Positions 45,007 to 54,037 are shown, numbered from the stretch's first letter. The stretch: DNA of 64,000 nucleotides from Phyllobacterium sp. T1293 (GCF_020731415.2 NZ_CP088273.1:3477001-3541000), one strand, 5' to 3'. Notes: generated by a model not told the origin, from the sequence alone. Numbers and translations are program-made.

Positions 45007-45270
45007 GAAACGGCAGTTCAACTCTCGCTGTTTTCATGACCCGGAGCTAAACCTGCTATCTGCATGGGAAGAACCTTGCCCAGAAGGGCCATAAACGGTC
45101 CGGCATTCGCGAGGGGCCTGTTTCTTGAGGTTTATTCCACTATGTCGCCGTCTCCGGCCTCTGTAGCGGCCTTTATGATTGCATCCTTCAGCATGGCGCT
45201 AACCTTGTTGGGAGAGCCGCGAGGGCGTCCCTTGCCACGGTTTCCCGTATTCTCGCCTATTTTATGTATG
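45005..45270 (-). pseudogene. Relic of a DUF5681/small-terminase-like phage gene
   Basis: On the minus strand, with no usable start codon, the frame reads GKGRPRGSPNKVSAMLKDAI then IKAATEAGDGDIVE and stops. Past the stop, adjacent frames give LKKQAPRE and then AGPFMALLGKVLPMQ. Together they match the common phage protein pattern GRPKGSPNK..LK..I..A...GG...YL..QA.ENP..F..LLGKVLP. At least two indels and a lost start make it non-functional. Such genes usually stand just before the large terminase, which is absent here. Confidence 0.6.
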
Positions 45271-45404
45271 TTACTTCGTCCCGTGACCTAAAACGGTTTC
45301 GGTGCAATTGGCTCGTTTCCACCGCCATAGTCGGGGCAGACTCTTTCTATCCAAAGCATTGATTGCTATATTTCAACAATGAATACTGAGCCCATATTCA
45401 CCGC

Positions 45405-45776
45405 ATGATTGACTTACAGCAGTACCCACCAATAGCCGCCGCAACTATTGTCGGCATCCTATGGTTTGCTCGCATGTGGTATCTTTCCAAGCGCGATGGA
45501 AAGCCCGGCGACGAAAGTATTCAACAATACTTATGGCTATTGCTGCCACCCGCGCTTGTCGCTGTAAGCATGTGGTATGGCAGCCAGTTTCACTTACCCG
45601 ACGGCTATCGACGATTTATTGCGGCTTTGATCGGCGAGGGTATCGGGGCACTCATAGTATTGGGCTTTTACCAAGGTATTTGGCGCGGTGTCTGGATGGA
45701 CAAGACCTCACGGGTGCTTTCCGTCGGTTTTTCTTTAGGGCTGGCAGGCTTTATGTTCTTTTTCTTATTTCGCTAG
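45405..45776 (+). CDS. Hypothetical membrane protein
   Basis: A 123-residue protein with about four membrane segments (near 10-25, 42-62, 72-92 and 103-122). Between them is GSQFHLPDGYRRFIAALIGE. There is no family signature; the size would suit a holin, but no endolysin is nearby. Its 3' end overlaps the convergent phage gene by 12 bases. Confidence 0.5.
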   Translation: MIDLQQYPPIAAATIVGILWFARMWYLSKRDGKPGDESIQQYLWLLLPPALVAVSMWYGSQFHLPDGYRRFIAALIGEGIGALIVLGFYQGIWRGVWMDKTSRVLSVGFSLGLAGFMFFFLFR

Positions 45777-47795
45777 ATTCGATATCGGCGGACTCTTGCG
45801 AGAGATTTCGCCGCCCGATCCAAATCGGAATATTTGTACAATCTGATTTGCTTGCTGAGATGAAACATCACCTCTCTGACGTGCAGACTGCAATGCCTTA
45901 ATAGCTTGTGTAATCGACTTAGTGTCTCTGCCCGTATTTGTGAGCATTCGCGCCAAAGTTAGATTTCTCGCCTCCTGAGCAGCAGAACGAGACGAGCCCA
46001 CTATTTTACTCATCAACGATGCAGCGGCGGTCCCAAAGTTAAAGTTGGCAGCTTCTTTTAATACACCGCCGTCACCAGTGTTAACGGTTACATCTTTCAT
46101 GGCTGCGGCGCGGGCGGCTGTTTCGCTATTTCCGGTTACAACGTCACGAGTTTTGGTGAATACGTGTTCCGCATCGATAACACCAAGCATCTTGGCGGCT
46201 TGATCTTTTCCTACGAGAACTTCCAGTTTCTCTTTATTGTAGCCATTGGCAAACAGGTTTTTGGCGGCAAGGGCATCATTGCGAGCAGTACCCATAATGT
46301 CGGCAACAGCAGAGCGCCCACCTTGAACAAACGCCTCCTTCTGCGCATCATTCATTTGAAGCATCTGTGTTCTGAGTTCATTGGGCGTCATTTTCTTTGA
46401 AAAGACAGCTTTGCCCTCTTCAATAGCGTCAAGTACTTGTGCCGGTCCTGAAAAGGCCTTTCGGGCGGCGGCATATTCCGGTACCGCACCATCAATATGC
46501 TTTACCAGCGCGTTCTTGGTTTGCGTGAGTATGCGCGCCTCATTTGCATTACCAGCGCGGGTGGCCGATGAAATCATATCATCAAGCGAGCGCTTGGTAA
46601 GGTCCAATACTTCCGTCGAAGGCGCGCGGGGATTAATCGCAATGCCTTCATTTGCTGCAAGTTTGGATGCCTTAGTGAATGCCTCTGCCACGGCAGGACG
46701 CTTGAAGAGATCAAGCAATTCCTGCGTCACCGGAACCTGCTTCGCATATGCTGCTTTGTATAGAGGTTCGGCTGCTGCTGACTGCTTGGCAATAATGCCA
46801 TCTGCCAAGGCAACGGTATCGACTGGTTGACCAAGGGCATTATCAAGACTGTTGGCAATGCGTGAGCCTGATGCAGCGGTGCGATTGGCAATGGCCGAAC
46901 GAATCACCTCTTGGCCTCTACCCGGCGTCGCGGCCAGTGCACCGGCCTGATGCTGTAAATTAGGGCCGAGGTCTATGGGTAATGCGTCGGCACCAAGCCC
47001 TTTGAGACGACTTCCAAACTCTTCAGCGGAAATTCCGTCATCAATCGCGGCGCGGGCAAATTGCCCTACACTCCCCCTTGGGGACGCATATCTGCTTGCT
47101 AGAGCCCCAACCCCCTTGCCGATCAATCCGCCCACAACTGGACTAGCCATACCAAGCCCACCGCCCCAAAGAGCCGCCTCTTTAATAGCGTCTGGATCGC
47201 CGCCAGAACGCACGGTAGCGTCCGCAGCACCAAGGCCACTTCCGGTTAAGCCAGAAATACCCATCCGAACTGGAAGTGTTGCAGTACCCGCCCCAAACAA
47301 TGCTGGTGCTGCCGCGACAAAAGGAGCGGAGCCAATTACGCCACCCACTGCACCGCCAATTTTGGTTAAGCCGGGATTGGCAGTTTCAGCATAATGAGCG
47401 CGGTCTTGAATGCCTGCCAATTCTTCAGAATAAGTCTTGTCTGTAAACGGCGCACGTAGCCCAGCGGCCAGATGTTCAACGCCAGACGCAACATATGGGC
47501 CAATAATTGGCAGGCCGTTGACGGCTCCGCGAGAAACCGCAAGTTGCTGATTGCGCATGTCGCCCCCGGCTGCAAGTTTTATAGGATCATCAAGAGTGAA
47601 TCCTTCCGGTAATTCTTGCGGGTTCTTCGATGGGGTATGTGTATCGAGAACAAAGCCATCAGGTAATTGCGCTCCGTGCGGGCTACCCGGAACTGCATCA
47701 GGGAACTTCTTCGCAATCATGTCTCGGATTTGTTCACGCGGCATCTCATCGGGAAAGCGCACATGTGCGCCATCGGGCATTTGAACTATTGGCAT
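45765..47795 (-). CDS. Phage internal virion/DNA-ejection-type protein
   Basis: A 676-residue protein. The N-terminus PIVQMPDGAHVRFPDEMPRE then QIRDMIAKKFP is the short domain seen at the head of large phage virion proteins. Next comes a Gly/Ala-rich membrane-active-looking region (about 120-240, GGAVGGVIGSAPFVAAAPAL) and long helices with Gln/Ala/Lys to the end. This layout suits podovirus ejection proteins that enter the cell wall with the DNA. Function is inferred from layout and the tail-spike neighbour. No lysozyme motif was noticed. Confidence 0.6.
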   Translation of the reverse strand: MPIVQMPDGAHVRFPDEMPREQIRDMIAKKFPDAVPGSPHGAQLPDGFVLDTHTPSKNPQELPEGFTLDDPIKLAAGGDMRNQQLAVSRGAVNGLPIIGPYVASGVEHLAAGLRAPFTDKTYSEELAGIQDRAHYAETANPGLTKIGGAVGGVIGSAPFVAAAPALFGAGTATLPVRMGISGLTGSGLGAADATVRSGGDPDAIKEAALWGGGLGMASPVVGGLIGKGVGALASRYASPRGSVGQFARAAIDDGISAEEFGSRLKGLGADALPIDLGPNLQHQAGALAATPGRGQEVIRSAIANRTAASGSRIANSLDNALGQPVDTVALADGIIAKQSAAAEPLYKAAYAKQVPVTQELLDLFKRPAVAEAFTKASKLAANEGIAINPRAPSTEVLDLTKRSLDDMISSATRAGNANEARILTQTKNALVKHIDGAVPEYAAARKAFSGPAQVLDAIEEGKAVFSKKMTPNELRTQMLQMNDAQKEAFVQGGRSAVADIMGTARNDALAAKNLFANGYNKEKLEVLVGKDQAAKMLGVIDAEHVFTKTRDVVTGNSETAARAAAMKDVTVNTGDGGVLKEAANFNFGTAAASLMSKIVGSSRSAAQEARNLTLARMLTNTGRDTKSITQAIKALQSARQRGDVSSQQANQIVQIFRFGSGGEISRKSPPISNLAK

Positions 47796-47918
47796 CTGCG
47801 ATCCTCTAATAGTCGAATTGGAGCGGAAAATTTGGCGCGAGCATCAAACGTGCGCGGCACTGTGTGGTCAGCCGTCGGTGGGGTTTCAAGAATCACAAGG
47901 TGGTTTCAGTAACCGAAG

Positions 47919-49646
47919 CTATCGCACCGGCGACGCCAACGGGGCCCGGCCTCGCACGATTGTGCCATCACTTTGCATTTTCAGGTAAGCGCCAGCGCCA
48001 TTACCAACGTAGCGCCAATTGGAAAAGTCCCATACGAGATTGTAACAATATGCAGGCTGGGCAAACCCCTTCTTAAGAGTAATGCTGTCCTGCACTTGCA
48101 AATACGACGTGGTACTTTGAACCATAGCTCCGCCGCCGATAAGTACCGCCCCAGCCAACTGCTGTCCGGGTAAACCAGACTTCATTGAGGCGGTCACAAA
48201 TTCTTTGCCTGTTGTCGAGAAGCGATCCAGTACACCGTTATTGTCAATAAGGTTAACTTTGCCGGAAATAACATGACCGTTGGGGTTGCCGTAGTACCCG
48301 AAGGCGTGTGTGTTTCCATACACGTTGATATCGACTTGCAACTGAACGTCGCCACTTGCGTTCACATCAAACGCATTCAACACACCAACATTGCCAAGGC
48401 TGCAGTTGCCAATATTGAATTGGCCTGAAATCTTGCCTGCGCTGACTAGAACTCCTTGCTGTTGCGAAGCCCAAATAAATGCGGTGCCAACATGCAGGTC
48501 AGAGAATTCAAATGGCACAGCTACACCGGCGCGCTGTGCATTACTGGAGTGCAGTGTTCCGATGCTGCATTGTCCCTGTATGCTTACCGCTATGCCTGAT
48601 CCATTAAAGGGGTGAGTGGCGTCGATCAGGGTGTTGGTGAAGCTCACCATACCAACGGTGCAATCGGCACCGGAGGCGTAATCAACAATGAAACCACCAT
48701 AGTTGTGGCTCCCGCCGACGTAGTTACCACAAACGCCAGATGCGGACAGGATATTGACCACGGAGCCCTTTTTGCCGACTTCGCCAAACTGACCGCCTGC
48801 GGCATCACCACAGCCGTTATTAGTCCCGTAAATCCGTCCAAACCGACAGCGCACGGGGTAGTAAGGTGTGGTGGTTGCATCATATGGATGAGCGACAGAG
48901 CCATCCCCTGAAAATGTGAAATCGCCAAAAGACACACCGTTGCCGTAAGCGTTATTCACTACGCAATCGACTTCACTATCGTTACCCATGATCAAAATAC
49001 AATCGGTGATAGAAACAGCGAGTTGCTGAACAAAGAGCGGCGAAGGTATTCCTTCCGCATTATGATCAAAAGTCATGCCACTGAGAATTTTGAAGCCAGT
49101 TGCTGATTGCGTGGATCGAACCAGATTCTTGGCAGTCTGTGCGGTTAAATCCATCCGCAGAGTTGCATTGCCTCTCCACGTCACGTTAGGTTTGGATTCT
49201 ATGAGCGTGTCTGTGGTAACATACTCCCCATACCCCCAATCAATTTTGGTGAAGGGATCGGCCACCATCTGCAAAAGTGCGTCTGTACTGTTCGAGCCGT
49301 CTGGCTTGGCACCATACATGCGCGGACTAATCCAGAGATTGCTTACCTCCCACCATTGCCCGAGGGCGTCAATAAATTTCAGGTGGTGGCTTGGCTGTGA
49401 AGCAGCTCGCTTGAAGTCTGCGCCACCGCCATCACCAATTGCATCTCTGCCGTTCGTGCGAACCGCTTGAACAACAGCGTTGATGCTGGCAGCGGCGGCC
49501 AAGGCGAACGTGTCATAATCGGGCGGACGGATTGCCGAAATTGCACTCGGGGTGACAATTTTTGTCGAGTCAGTTCCAGCGAGTACATCGGCGGCAGTTG
49601 CCTCGATAAGGTCGAACTTGTGCGTATGAGGCGGAATGCTAACCAT
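47919..49646 (-). CDS. Phage tail spike/fibre protein (beta-helix)
   Basis: A 575-residue protein begins with a short particle-binding segment (MVSIPPHTHKFDLIEATAAD) and WISPRMYGAKPDGSNSTDAL, the pectate-lyase-like motif (x-F/Y-GAK-D-G..D) that opens right-handed beta-helix tail spikes. The remainder is rich in short strands with Asn, Gly and Val repeats (DCILIMGNDSEVDCVVNNAY). It likely binds or cuts a surface polysaccharide. GGAGG lies eight bases before the ATG, inside the preceding small gene. The receptor cannot be told. Confidence 0.75.
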   Translation of the reverse strand: MVSIPPHTHKFDLIEATAADVLAGTDSTKIVTPSAISAIRPPDYDTFALAAAASINAVVQAVRTNGRDAIGDGGGADFKRAASQPSHHLKFIDALGQWWEVSNLWISPRMYGAKPDGSNSTDALLQMVADPFTKIDWGYGEYVTTDTLIESKPNVTWRGNATLRMDLTAQTAKNLVRSTQSATGFKILSGMTFDHNAEGIPSPLFVQQLAVSITDCILIMGNDSEVDCVVNNAYGNGVSFGDFTFSGDGSVAHPYDATTTPYYPVRCRFGRIYGTNNGCGDAAGGQFGEVGKKGSVVNILSASGVCGNYVGGSHNYGGFIVDYASGADCTVGMVSFTNTLIDATHPFNGSGIAVSIQGQCSIGTLHSSNAQRAGVAVPFEFSDLHVGTAFIWASQQQGVLVSAGKISGQFNIGNCSLGNVGVLNAFDVNASGDVQLQVDINVYGNTHAFGYYGNPNGHVISGKVNLIDNNGVLDRFSTTGKEFVTASMKSGLPGQQLAGAVLIGGGAMVQSTTSYLQVQDSITLKKGFAQPAYCYNLVWDFSNWRYVGNGAGAYLKMQSDGTIVRGRAPLASPVR

Positions 49647-49817
49647 TTATTTAGCCTCCTTCACATCGGCAGCTATTCCGTACTCATCCAAAGGAATTGG
49701 CCCAGAAGTTCGGACAGTTATCCGGCCCGGTGATGGGGCAGGCTCGACATAATCGGTTCCGTGAAACAAAGCGTTGGTGGTGACAGTGAAGGCATTCTTC
49801 GGAACTGAGGTAGTCAT
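49647..49817 (-). CDS. Small phage structural-type protein
   Basis: A 56-residue reading frame from ATG 49817: MTTSVPKNAFTVTTNALFHG, then TDYVEPAPSPGRITVRTSGP, ending AADVKEAK. Its TAA directly abuts the ATG of the tail-spike gene, and it carries that gene's ribosome site, which indicates translational coupling. Short proteins of this kind, with a regular beta pattern, occur next to phage tail-fibre genes. Exact role unknown. Confidence 0.6.
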   Translation of the reverse strand: MTTSVPKNAFTVTTNALFHGTDYVEPAPSPGRITVRTSGPIPLDEYGIAADVKEAK

Positions 49818-49820
49818 GAC

Positions 49821-49979
49821 TTAAGCCTCCAGTTCAAGAGCGGCACGTTGCGCGATTGCCTCACGGGCAAATTCAGCGAAAGAAATGCCACGCTTGCGCG
49901 CGGCTTGTTCCAACAGTTGGCGCTCCTCGTGAGACATTCTGGCGTGGAAACCTTCGATCATTGGTTTTGCAAGTCGCAT
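49821..49979 (-). CDS. Small RHH-like DNA-binding protein
   Basis: A 52-residue protein from ATG 49979 (the frame is open upstream to 50063). MRLAKPMIEGFHARMSHEER and QLLEQAARKRGISFAEFARE form the strand-helix-helix pattern of ribbon-helix-helix regulators and mobilisation or antitoxin proteins. No partner toxin is adjacent. It may be a phage regulator of the tail genes just downstream. Confidence 0.6.
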   Translation of the reverse strand: MRLAKPMIEGFHARMSHEERQLLEQAARKRGISFAEFAREAIAQRAALELEA

Positions 49980-50045
49980 GGGTGCGTACTCCAATTCTAG
50001 AGTGGAGAAAAAAGATGGTTTTGGAGATGCAGTGGGAACCTGGGC

Positions 50046-50073
50046 AATAAAAAAGCCGCCCAAATGGACGGCC
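50046..50073 (-). terminator. Terminator between early and structural genes of the element
   Basis: On the minus strand GGCCGTCC and GGGCGGCT pair around ATTT and are followed by six T. It would end the early-gene mRNA (51955 to 50200) before the RHH and tail genes. Confidence 0.75.
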
Positions 50074-50199
50074 TAGTTCTACATGTGGTGTCTTTTCAGA
50101 CTTCTCACCACAATATTAATGACAGTAAGTCTTTTTGCCACAAATGCCAAGGGGTTGCGGCACGCATCTTACGAGATATTCCGCAAAGTCCGCATTTCA

Positions 50200-50619
50200 T
50201 CACCGGTCTAATCGGGATGGCTTTTGATAGGGCGTTATGGCAGTACTAACCTGATCACCTGAGCGATAGGCCAATAGAGCATCGGCATCACCCGCTATGA
50301 CGATGGCCAGCCCAACAGGATCGACTCTCCACGGAGCATTGGGGTGCAGTTGTTTCCCTATGCCATATCTTTGGCACCATCGAGCGATGGTGTCTGGCGA
50401 TTTGTTGGCTCTATAAGCTGCATCCTTCACCGAGATTACCCCTTCCTTTTTCCAAAGCCCCTTTCTTCCCACCGCTCCGTCAGTTCCATTTCTTGGCGCG
50501 CAGTCTAAGTCTTTTTCTGTTTCTGGGTTTGTGTCTTGTCTGTGTCTCTGTCTGTGGTCTCTGTCTGTGTCTGTATATATCGATACAGTCTCGATACCGT
50601 ATGGATCGGGTATGCTCAT
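50200..50619 (-). CDS. HTH-domain phage protein
   Basis: A 139-residue protein with a low-complexity polar N-terminus (TDTDRDHRQRHRQDTNPE) and a helix-turn-helix region SVKDAAYRANKSPDTIARWC that resembles excisionase/MerR-type folds. The C-terminus ends with a Pro-Tyr-Gln tail. Likely a DNA-binding early protein. Its start overlaps the replication-like gene by four bases. Confidence 0.6.
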   Translation of the reverse strand: MSIPDPYGIETVSIYTDTDRDHRQRHRQDTNPETEKDLDCAPRNGTDGAVGRKGLWKKEGVISVKDAAYRANKSPDTIARWCQRYGIGKQLHPNAPWRVDPVGLAIVIAGDADALLAYRSGDQVSTAITPYQKPSRLDR

Positions 50620-51101
50620 AATCGACCTCCATTACCCGCCTGACGGCTTTTGAATTCTGCAATGGAACGTAAAGATGCGTCGTTTGCGGGCTTCAACTTT
50701 GACATCCGCATTTCGTTTGCTGTTGTGAAATCGGTTTCGACAGTCTCGCGTAGAACGTCGCTATCGATGTCCGAAATTAGACGGATTGTGCCCTGAGCAT
50801 GTTTATCATTCATGGGCGGACAGTGCTGAAACCAACGCCGTATATAGAGTTCTAGGGTGACTTGATCGAAGGCAATAAGGTCAGCCTCAATTAGCCTTCT
50901 GCGATGGGCTTTATAATCCGCAATCGCCCATTTGAGGTCCGAGCACGCATAACCGTCTGGAAGGCGATAGCAACCCGCTGAGTTCTGATGGTCTGATGTC
51001 ATGAAGTAAAGGAGGAGCACTTGATCCGTGCTCTCCAGCGACGTGAACCTCTCCGACCGCCAAAGGGCCGGAGAGACTTTGGAGAACTCGCGTTTGCTCA
51101 T
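50616..51101 (-). CDS. Phage replication-like (winged-helix) protein
   Basis: A 161-residue protein from ATG 51101 (frame open 15 codons further, inside the previous gene). KREFSKVSPALWRSERFTSL then LLLYFMTSDHQNSAGCYRLP and DLIAFDQVTLELYIRRWFQH match the N-terminal winged-helix domain of phage replication-initiation-type proteins. It probably binds the element's replication origin, but no iteron array was seen nearby. The four-base overlaps on both sides show a compact early operon. Confidence 0.65.
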   Translation of the reverse strand: MSKREFSKVSPALWRSERFTSLESTDQVLLLYFMTSDHQNSAGCYRLPDGYACSDLKWAIADYKAHRRRLIEADLIAFDQVTLELYIRRWFQHCPPMNDKHAQGTIRLISDIDSDVLRETVETDFTTANEMRMSKLKPANDASLRSIAEFKSRQAGNGGRL

Positions 51102-51274
51102 ATGGCCCTCACGATCCGCAAGCGTTCTTCCTTGAGAGCTAAACATGCTTCGAGAGGTGTTAGTCCGAAACGATCCCGAAGCTGAACAATGGTTGGAATA
51201 CTGCGGTCACGGGGAGTGGCTATAAGCCACTCCACTGCCTCCGCAAATCTCGGAGATAGTTGTTCGGTGCTCAT
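51098..51274 (-). CDS. Small hypothetical phage protein
   Basis: A 58-residue protein from ATG 51274. STEQLSPRFAEAVEWLIATP and IPTIVQLRDRFGLTPLEACL show a possible helix-turn-helix in the second half. No named family. It overlaps its neighbours by four bases each, in the early operon of the element. Confidence 0.6.
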   Translation of the reverse strand: MSTEQLSPRFAEAVEWLIATPRDRSIPTIVQLRDRFGLTPLEACLALKEERLRIVRAI

Positions 51275-51561
51275 GCAGGCACCTCGCAATCTTCCACGAT
51301 TTCAACGTCGGACCTCAATACGTAACGCGCGTGTGTTCCCGCATAAGGACCATCGTGCGGTTCGGTAATGGTTTCAATTTCAAGCCCCAAGCCTCTCAAA
51401 ACCCACACGTAATGGGACCAACGAGGCGCAGGACGTTCGATTGGCGTACAACCCCTTTCGCCGCACTCCTTTAATCGCTTGAAGCACCATGCATACCGGC
51501 CAGCTATGGTCATTTCTGGCCCGTCTTTTTCAATTCTTACGCGGAGCTTGATCTTGCTCAT
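51271..51561 (-). CDS. Winged-helix domain protein of phage type
   Basis: The 96-residue protein has the pattern MTIAGRYAWCFKRLKECGER, then GCTPIERPAPRWSHYVWVLR and THARYVLRSDVEIVE. This is a small winged-helix family common in rhizobial phages, close to helix-turn-helix proteins that join adjacent replication genes. It begins with SKIKLRVRIEKDGP. The start codon overlaps the preceding stop by four bases. Confidence 0.72.
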   Translation of the reverse strand: MSKIKLRVRIEKDGPEMTIAGRYAWCFKRLKECGERGCTPIERPAPRWSHYVWVLRGLGLEIETITEPHDGPYAGTHARYVLRSDVEIVEDCEVPA

Positions 51562-51770
51562 AATGCACCTCCAATACCGGCCAGATTGCAGACAGTTCGC
51601 GCGATTGACGGGGTCAATCGATAACGTCTGGCGATAAGCCGAATGGTGAAATCAGTTGTATTTTCGGGGGAGATGCGATAGCTTTTAGCTGCTGAACTTA
51701 TTGAACTATCGCTTCCGCCGTTTCCGATGATTGGCGTCATCAGAGCGGCGGTTTCGTTGTGTAGGATCAT
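51558..51770 (-). CDS. Small hypothetical HTH-like phage protein
   Basis: A 70-residue protein whose C-terminal half IRLIARRYRLTPSIARTVCN looks like a helix-turn-helix. The N-terminal half is polar and probably disordered. It starts eight bases before the AlpA-like gene's stop and overlaps the next gene. Function unknown. Confidence 0.55.
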   Translation of the reverse strand: MILHNETAALMTPIIGNGGSDSSISSAAKSYRISPENTTDFTIRLIARRYRLTPSIARTVCNLAGIGGAL

Positions 51771-51778
51771 GGTTCACC

Positions 51779-51955
51779 TCACCCTGCCATTGGCAAATTT
51801 TTGACATACCGCTCAAGGTCTTCAACCAGGACCAAGGTGCGCTTGCCATTTTTTCGGGGAGTGAGACTTCCTGTTTTGAACAGGGTGTAAAGAGATGACC
51901 GGCCTATGCCGCTCATTGCTACTGCCTCGGGTATTGTTACAGCAATCTTATTCAA
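51779..51955 (-). CDS. AlpA/excisionase-like DNA-binding protein
   Basis: A 58-residue protein from a TTG start at 51955, chosen because AAGGAG lies nine bases upstream. IPEAVAMSGIGRSSLYTLFK is a MerR/AlpA-type helix-turn-helix and RTLVLVEDLERYVKNLP the usual end. Proteins of this size next to an integrase act as excision directionality factors or as regulators. The frame is open much further (to 52183), but the added residues are not family-like. Confidence 0.8.
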   Translation of the reverse strand: MNKIAVTIPEAVAMSGIGRSSLYTLFKTGSLTPRKNGKRTLVLVEDLERYVKNLPMAG

Positions 51956-52067
51956 CGTTCCAAACTCCTTAATGGACGCACCCGTATTTAGGTGTATCCG
52001 GAGAATGAACCTCTCGAATTGCGCAGGCCAATTGTGCCATTGCGCAATTCGGGGAAAGATTGCGCAA

Positions 52068-52694
52068 TTAGTTTTTTTTACTGTGCGGCCCCCGCTTTTT
52101 CCATTCAGGCGGGGCGAAATCGGCCCAGATGGCGCGCGCCAGTGGTGACGCAATTTTGAACTTATCGAATAGGCTTTTCTCAATAGAGCTACGTGTGGGG
52201 CGCTCTTCGCCTTCTTGCCATTTTGTGATCTGCGTCTTGAACCAATCGGAACCTAATCGCCAAAGTTCTTTATGATCTGCTTTGTCGGTATTGTTATTTG
52301 CAATTGATTCATTGGACTTAGTTGGCCACCTTTCGAGCATTTCGCTCGTATGTAACCGCACCCCGTCCCATCTATTGGGACCAACATTAATGCTGCCGCC
52401 GTCGTGCCGTTGTAGAGAGTCATCGAGCGGGGAAAAAGTTAGATTGCTTTGCCCCGTATTCATCATGCTCCAAATGCCCGCAGGCAAATCTTCGTAGACT
52501 TGCACGGAATATGGGGCTGGAAACCCTTGGGCGGCAATAGCCCCCGCAGCTAGAAAATCGAATAGCTCGCGCTCCGCAACATCCCAATGATGTGCAGTTT
52601 CTTCGGATGACATCTCATCCCCGCGACTAATAATCCATGCGATAGCTTCGCCCAAAAACATAAACTGTTGTTTTGGTTTTGTGTTGTCAGCCAT
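52068..52694 (-). CDS. Hypothetical phage-associated protein
   Basis: A 208-residue protein: FMFLGEAIAWIISRGDEMSS, HHWDVAERELFDFLAAGAIA and RSSIEKSLFDKFKIASPLAR. It is soluble with no obvious motif. Similar unnamed proteins lie beside integrases in rhizobial elements. It starts three bases after the integrase stop and reads the same way. Confidence 0.6.
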   Translation of the reverse strand: MADNTKPKQQFMFLGEAIAWIISRGDEMSSEETAHHWDVAERELFDFLAAGAIAAQGFPAPYSVQVYEDLPAGIWSMMNTGQSNLTFSPLDDSLQRHDGGSINVGPNRWDGVRLHTSEMLERWPTKSNESIANNNTDKADHKELWRLGSDWFKTQITKWQEGEERPTRSSIEKSLFDKFKIASPLARAIWADFAPPEWKKRGPHSKKN

Positions 52695-52696
52695 TA

Positions 52697-54037
52697 CTAA
52701 CCGCGAAATTTCACAATGTTGTCTGGATTGTTCATCAGCGGGATTACGGCTCCGGCAGCGAGCCCATCCAAAGCATCTACAATTGCTGCGGAATAATGCG
52801 ATTCAATCATCGCCGTACTCGTGTCGTGGAGTGCAGCAACCAACCGAACTGGAAGCCCTTTTCTCAATTGGCGAACAATCGACGAATGGCGCAAGGAATA
52901 TGGGACAACGTCTTTTCCCATTTGGGCGGCAGTAACAATCGCCGACCATGGTCGGGACATTTCTGACGCGTTCAGCCACGGTCCCCTTGCATCTTTTGTC
53001 CAATGTGGAGGCTTTCCTTCGCTCGCGGGCATCTGCTTATGACGCCATCTTTCTAAGAGCGTTTCACTCTTTCTACGCCCGACGATTGCAGGCAATAGCG
53101 CGTCTATTACATCTTGCCCCACTCTAATCGCTATGTGCGAAGCTTTCTTTTGCCCACGACCTTTGCGGCTAGTAGGAACCATCAAGCGCAGATGTTCAAC
53201 CTGCACGTCTGCCACAGTCATTCTCACAACCTGCGAATATCGTGCACCTGTAGCGGCTAGGACGAGAACCAATCTGGATAAGTCGCCATTCCACTCCGCG
53301 TCAGTATCAACGATGGCAGCGGAATGGATCAGAGTGCGAACCTCGTTGTCTGATAAAGCTTGAGCATCGCGGGCAGTAGGTGTCTGTGCCTCACTCGTAG
53401 CAAGTCCATTTTTGATTACAACAATCAGCTCAGCGGGCAAACGAGAACGATGACTAACTGCAGTTGCATTCAACGCTGCTTTAAAGTCATTGATAATTCT
53501 TCTAACGGTGGCCGGGGCCAACTCAGCTGGCAGTTTCGCGCGCCATTGTCTCAGGTCACCCTCCACTAACGAATGTAGGGCCGTGTTCGCGATAGGACTG
53601 CTTCCAAGAACGTGTTTCGTTAGTCTGCGACGAACATCACTCTTAGCGTTACCAGTTTTCTTGATTATGCCGTCTCTAGCGTCTCTGTGCTCGAGGTAAT
53701 CAAAAACCGCTGAACGCACAGTAAGCAGAGGGCCATTCGCCGTGGCGATGTCTTCCGCCCGCTTTTGCTGCACAAATTTGACGCTGGCAAGCTTTGCTTG
53801 ATCAAAGCTCAGACAATTAATGCCATCCGCCTCCAATACATCATCAGCAGTAGCCAGTGTTTCTTGTTTATACCTTTGCGCGCCCACGTACCAACGAACA
53901 AGCCAACGGCCTGCTCTTTTGCCCTTTCTGTACCCAAGATGCACGTCGGAATCCAAACCTCGCCAATGCATGCCAGCGTCGAGCTTGGCGCGCGCATTCC
54001 TTGTGGAGATAGTTGCTTCATTGAGTGTTCGAGACAT
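52697..54037 (-). CDS. int: Tyrosine recombinase (integrase)
   Basis: This 446-residue site-specific recombinase from ATG 54037 (frame open to 54136) has an N-terminal SAM-like core-binding domain (about 105-200) and the catalytic domain (about 225-440). Catalytic residues are visible: Arg266 in AATGARYSQV, Arg383 in PYSLRHSSIV, His404 in ALHDTS and the nucleophile Tyr415 in SHYSAAIV. Tyr380 replaces the usual first His of the HxxR motif. It lies about 160 bases from attR, so it probably made the 56-bp repeats at the tRNA-Glu gene. Confidence 0.92.
   Translation of the reverse strand: MSRTLNEATISTRNARAKLDAGMHWRGLDSDVHLGYRKGKRAGRWLVRWYVGAQRYKQETLATADDVLEADGINCLSFDQAKLASVKFVQQKRAEDIATANGPLLTVRSAVFDYLEHRDARDGIIKKTGNAKSDVRRRLTKHVLGSSPIANTALHSLVEGDLRQWRAKLPAELAPATVRRIINDFKAALNATAVSHRSRLPAELIVVIKNGLATSEAQTPTARDAQALSDNEVRTLIHSAAIVDTDAEWNGDLSRLVLVLAATGARYSQVVRMTVADVQVEHLRLMVPTSRKGRGQKKASHIAIRVGQDVIDALLPAIVGRRKSETLLERWRHKQMPASEGKPPHWTKDARGPWLNASEMSRPWSAIVTAAQMGKDVVPYSLRHSSIVRQLRKGLPVRLVAALHDTSTAMIESHYSAAIVDALDGLAAGAVIPLMNNPDNIVKFRG

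Noticed and set aside
45064..45291. 75-codon plus-strand frame
   Set aside because: It is the antisense of the decayed phage gene on the minus strand, whose pattern is recognisable.
45405..45776. Holin assignment for the small membrane protein
   Set aside because: Size and helices fit, but no endolysin or spanin is nearby and no holin family pattern was recognised.
49821..50063. Toxin-antitoxin pair around the RHH protein
   Set aside because: The small RHH-like protein has no adjacent toxin-like gene; the neighbours are phage tail and early genes.
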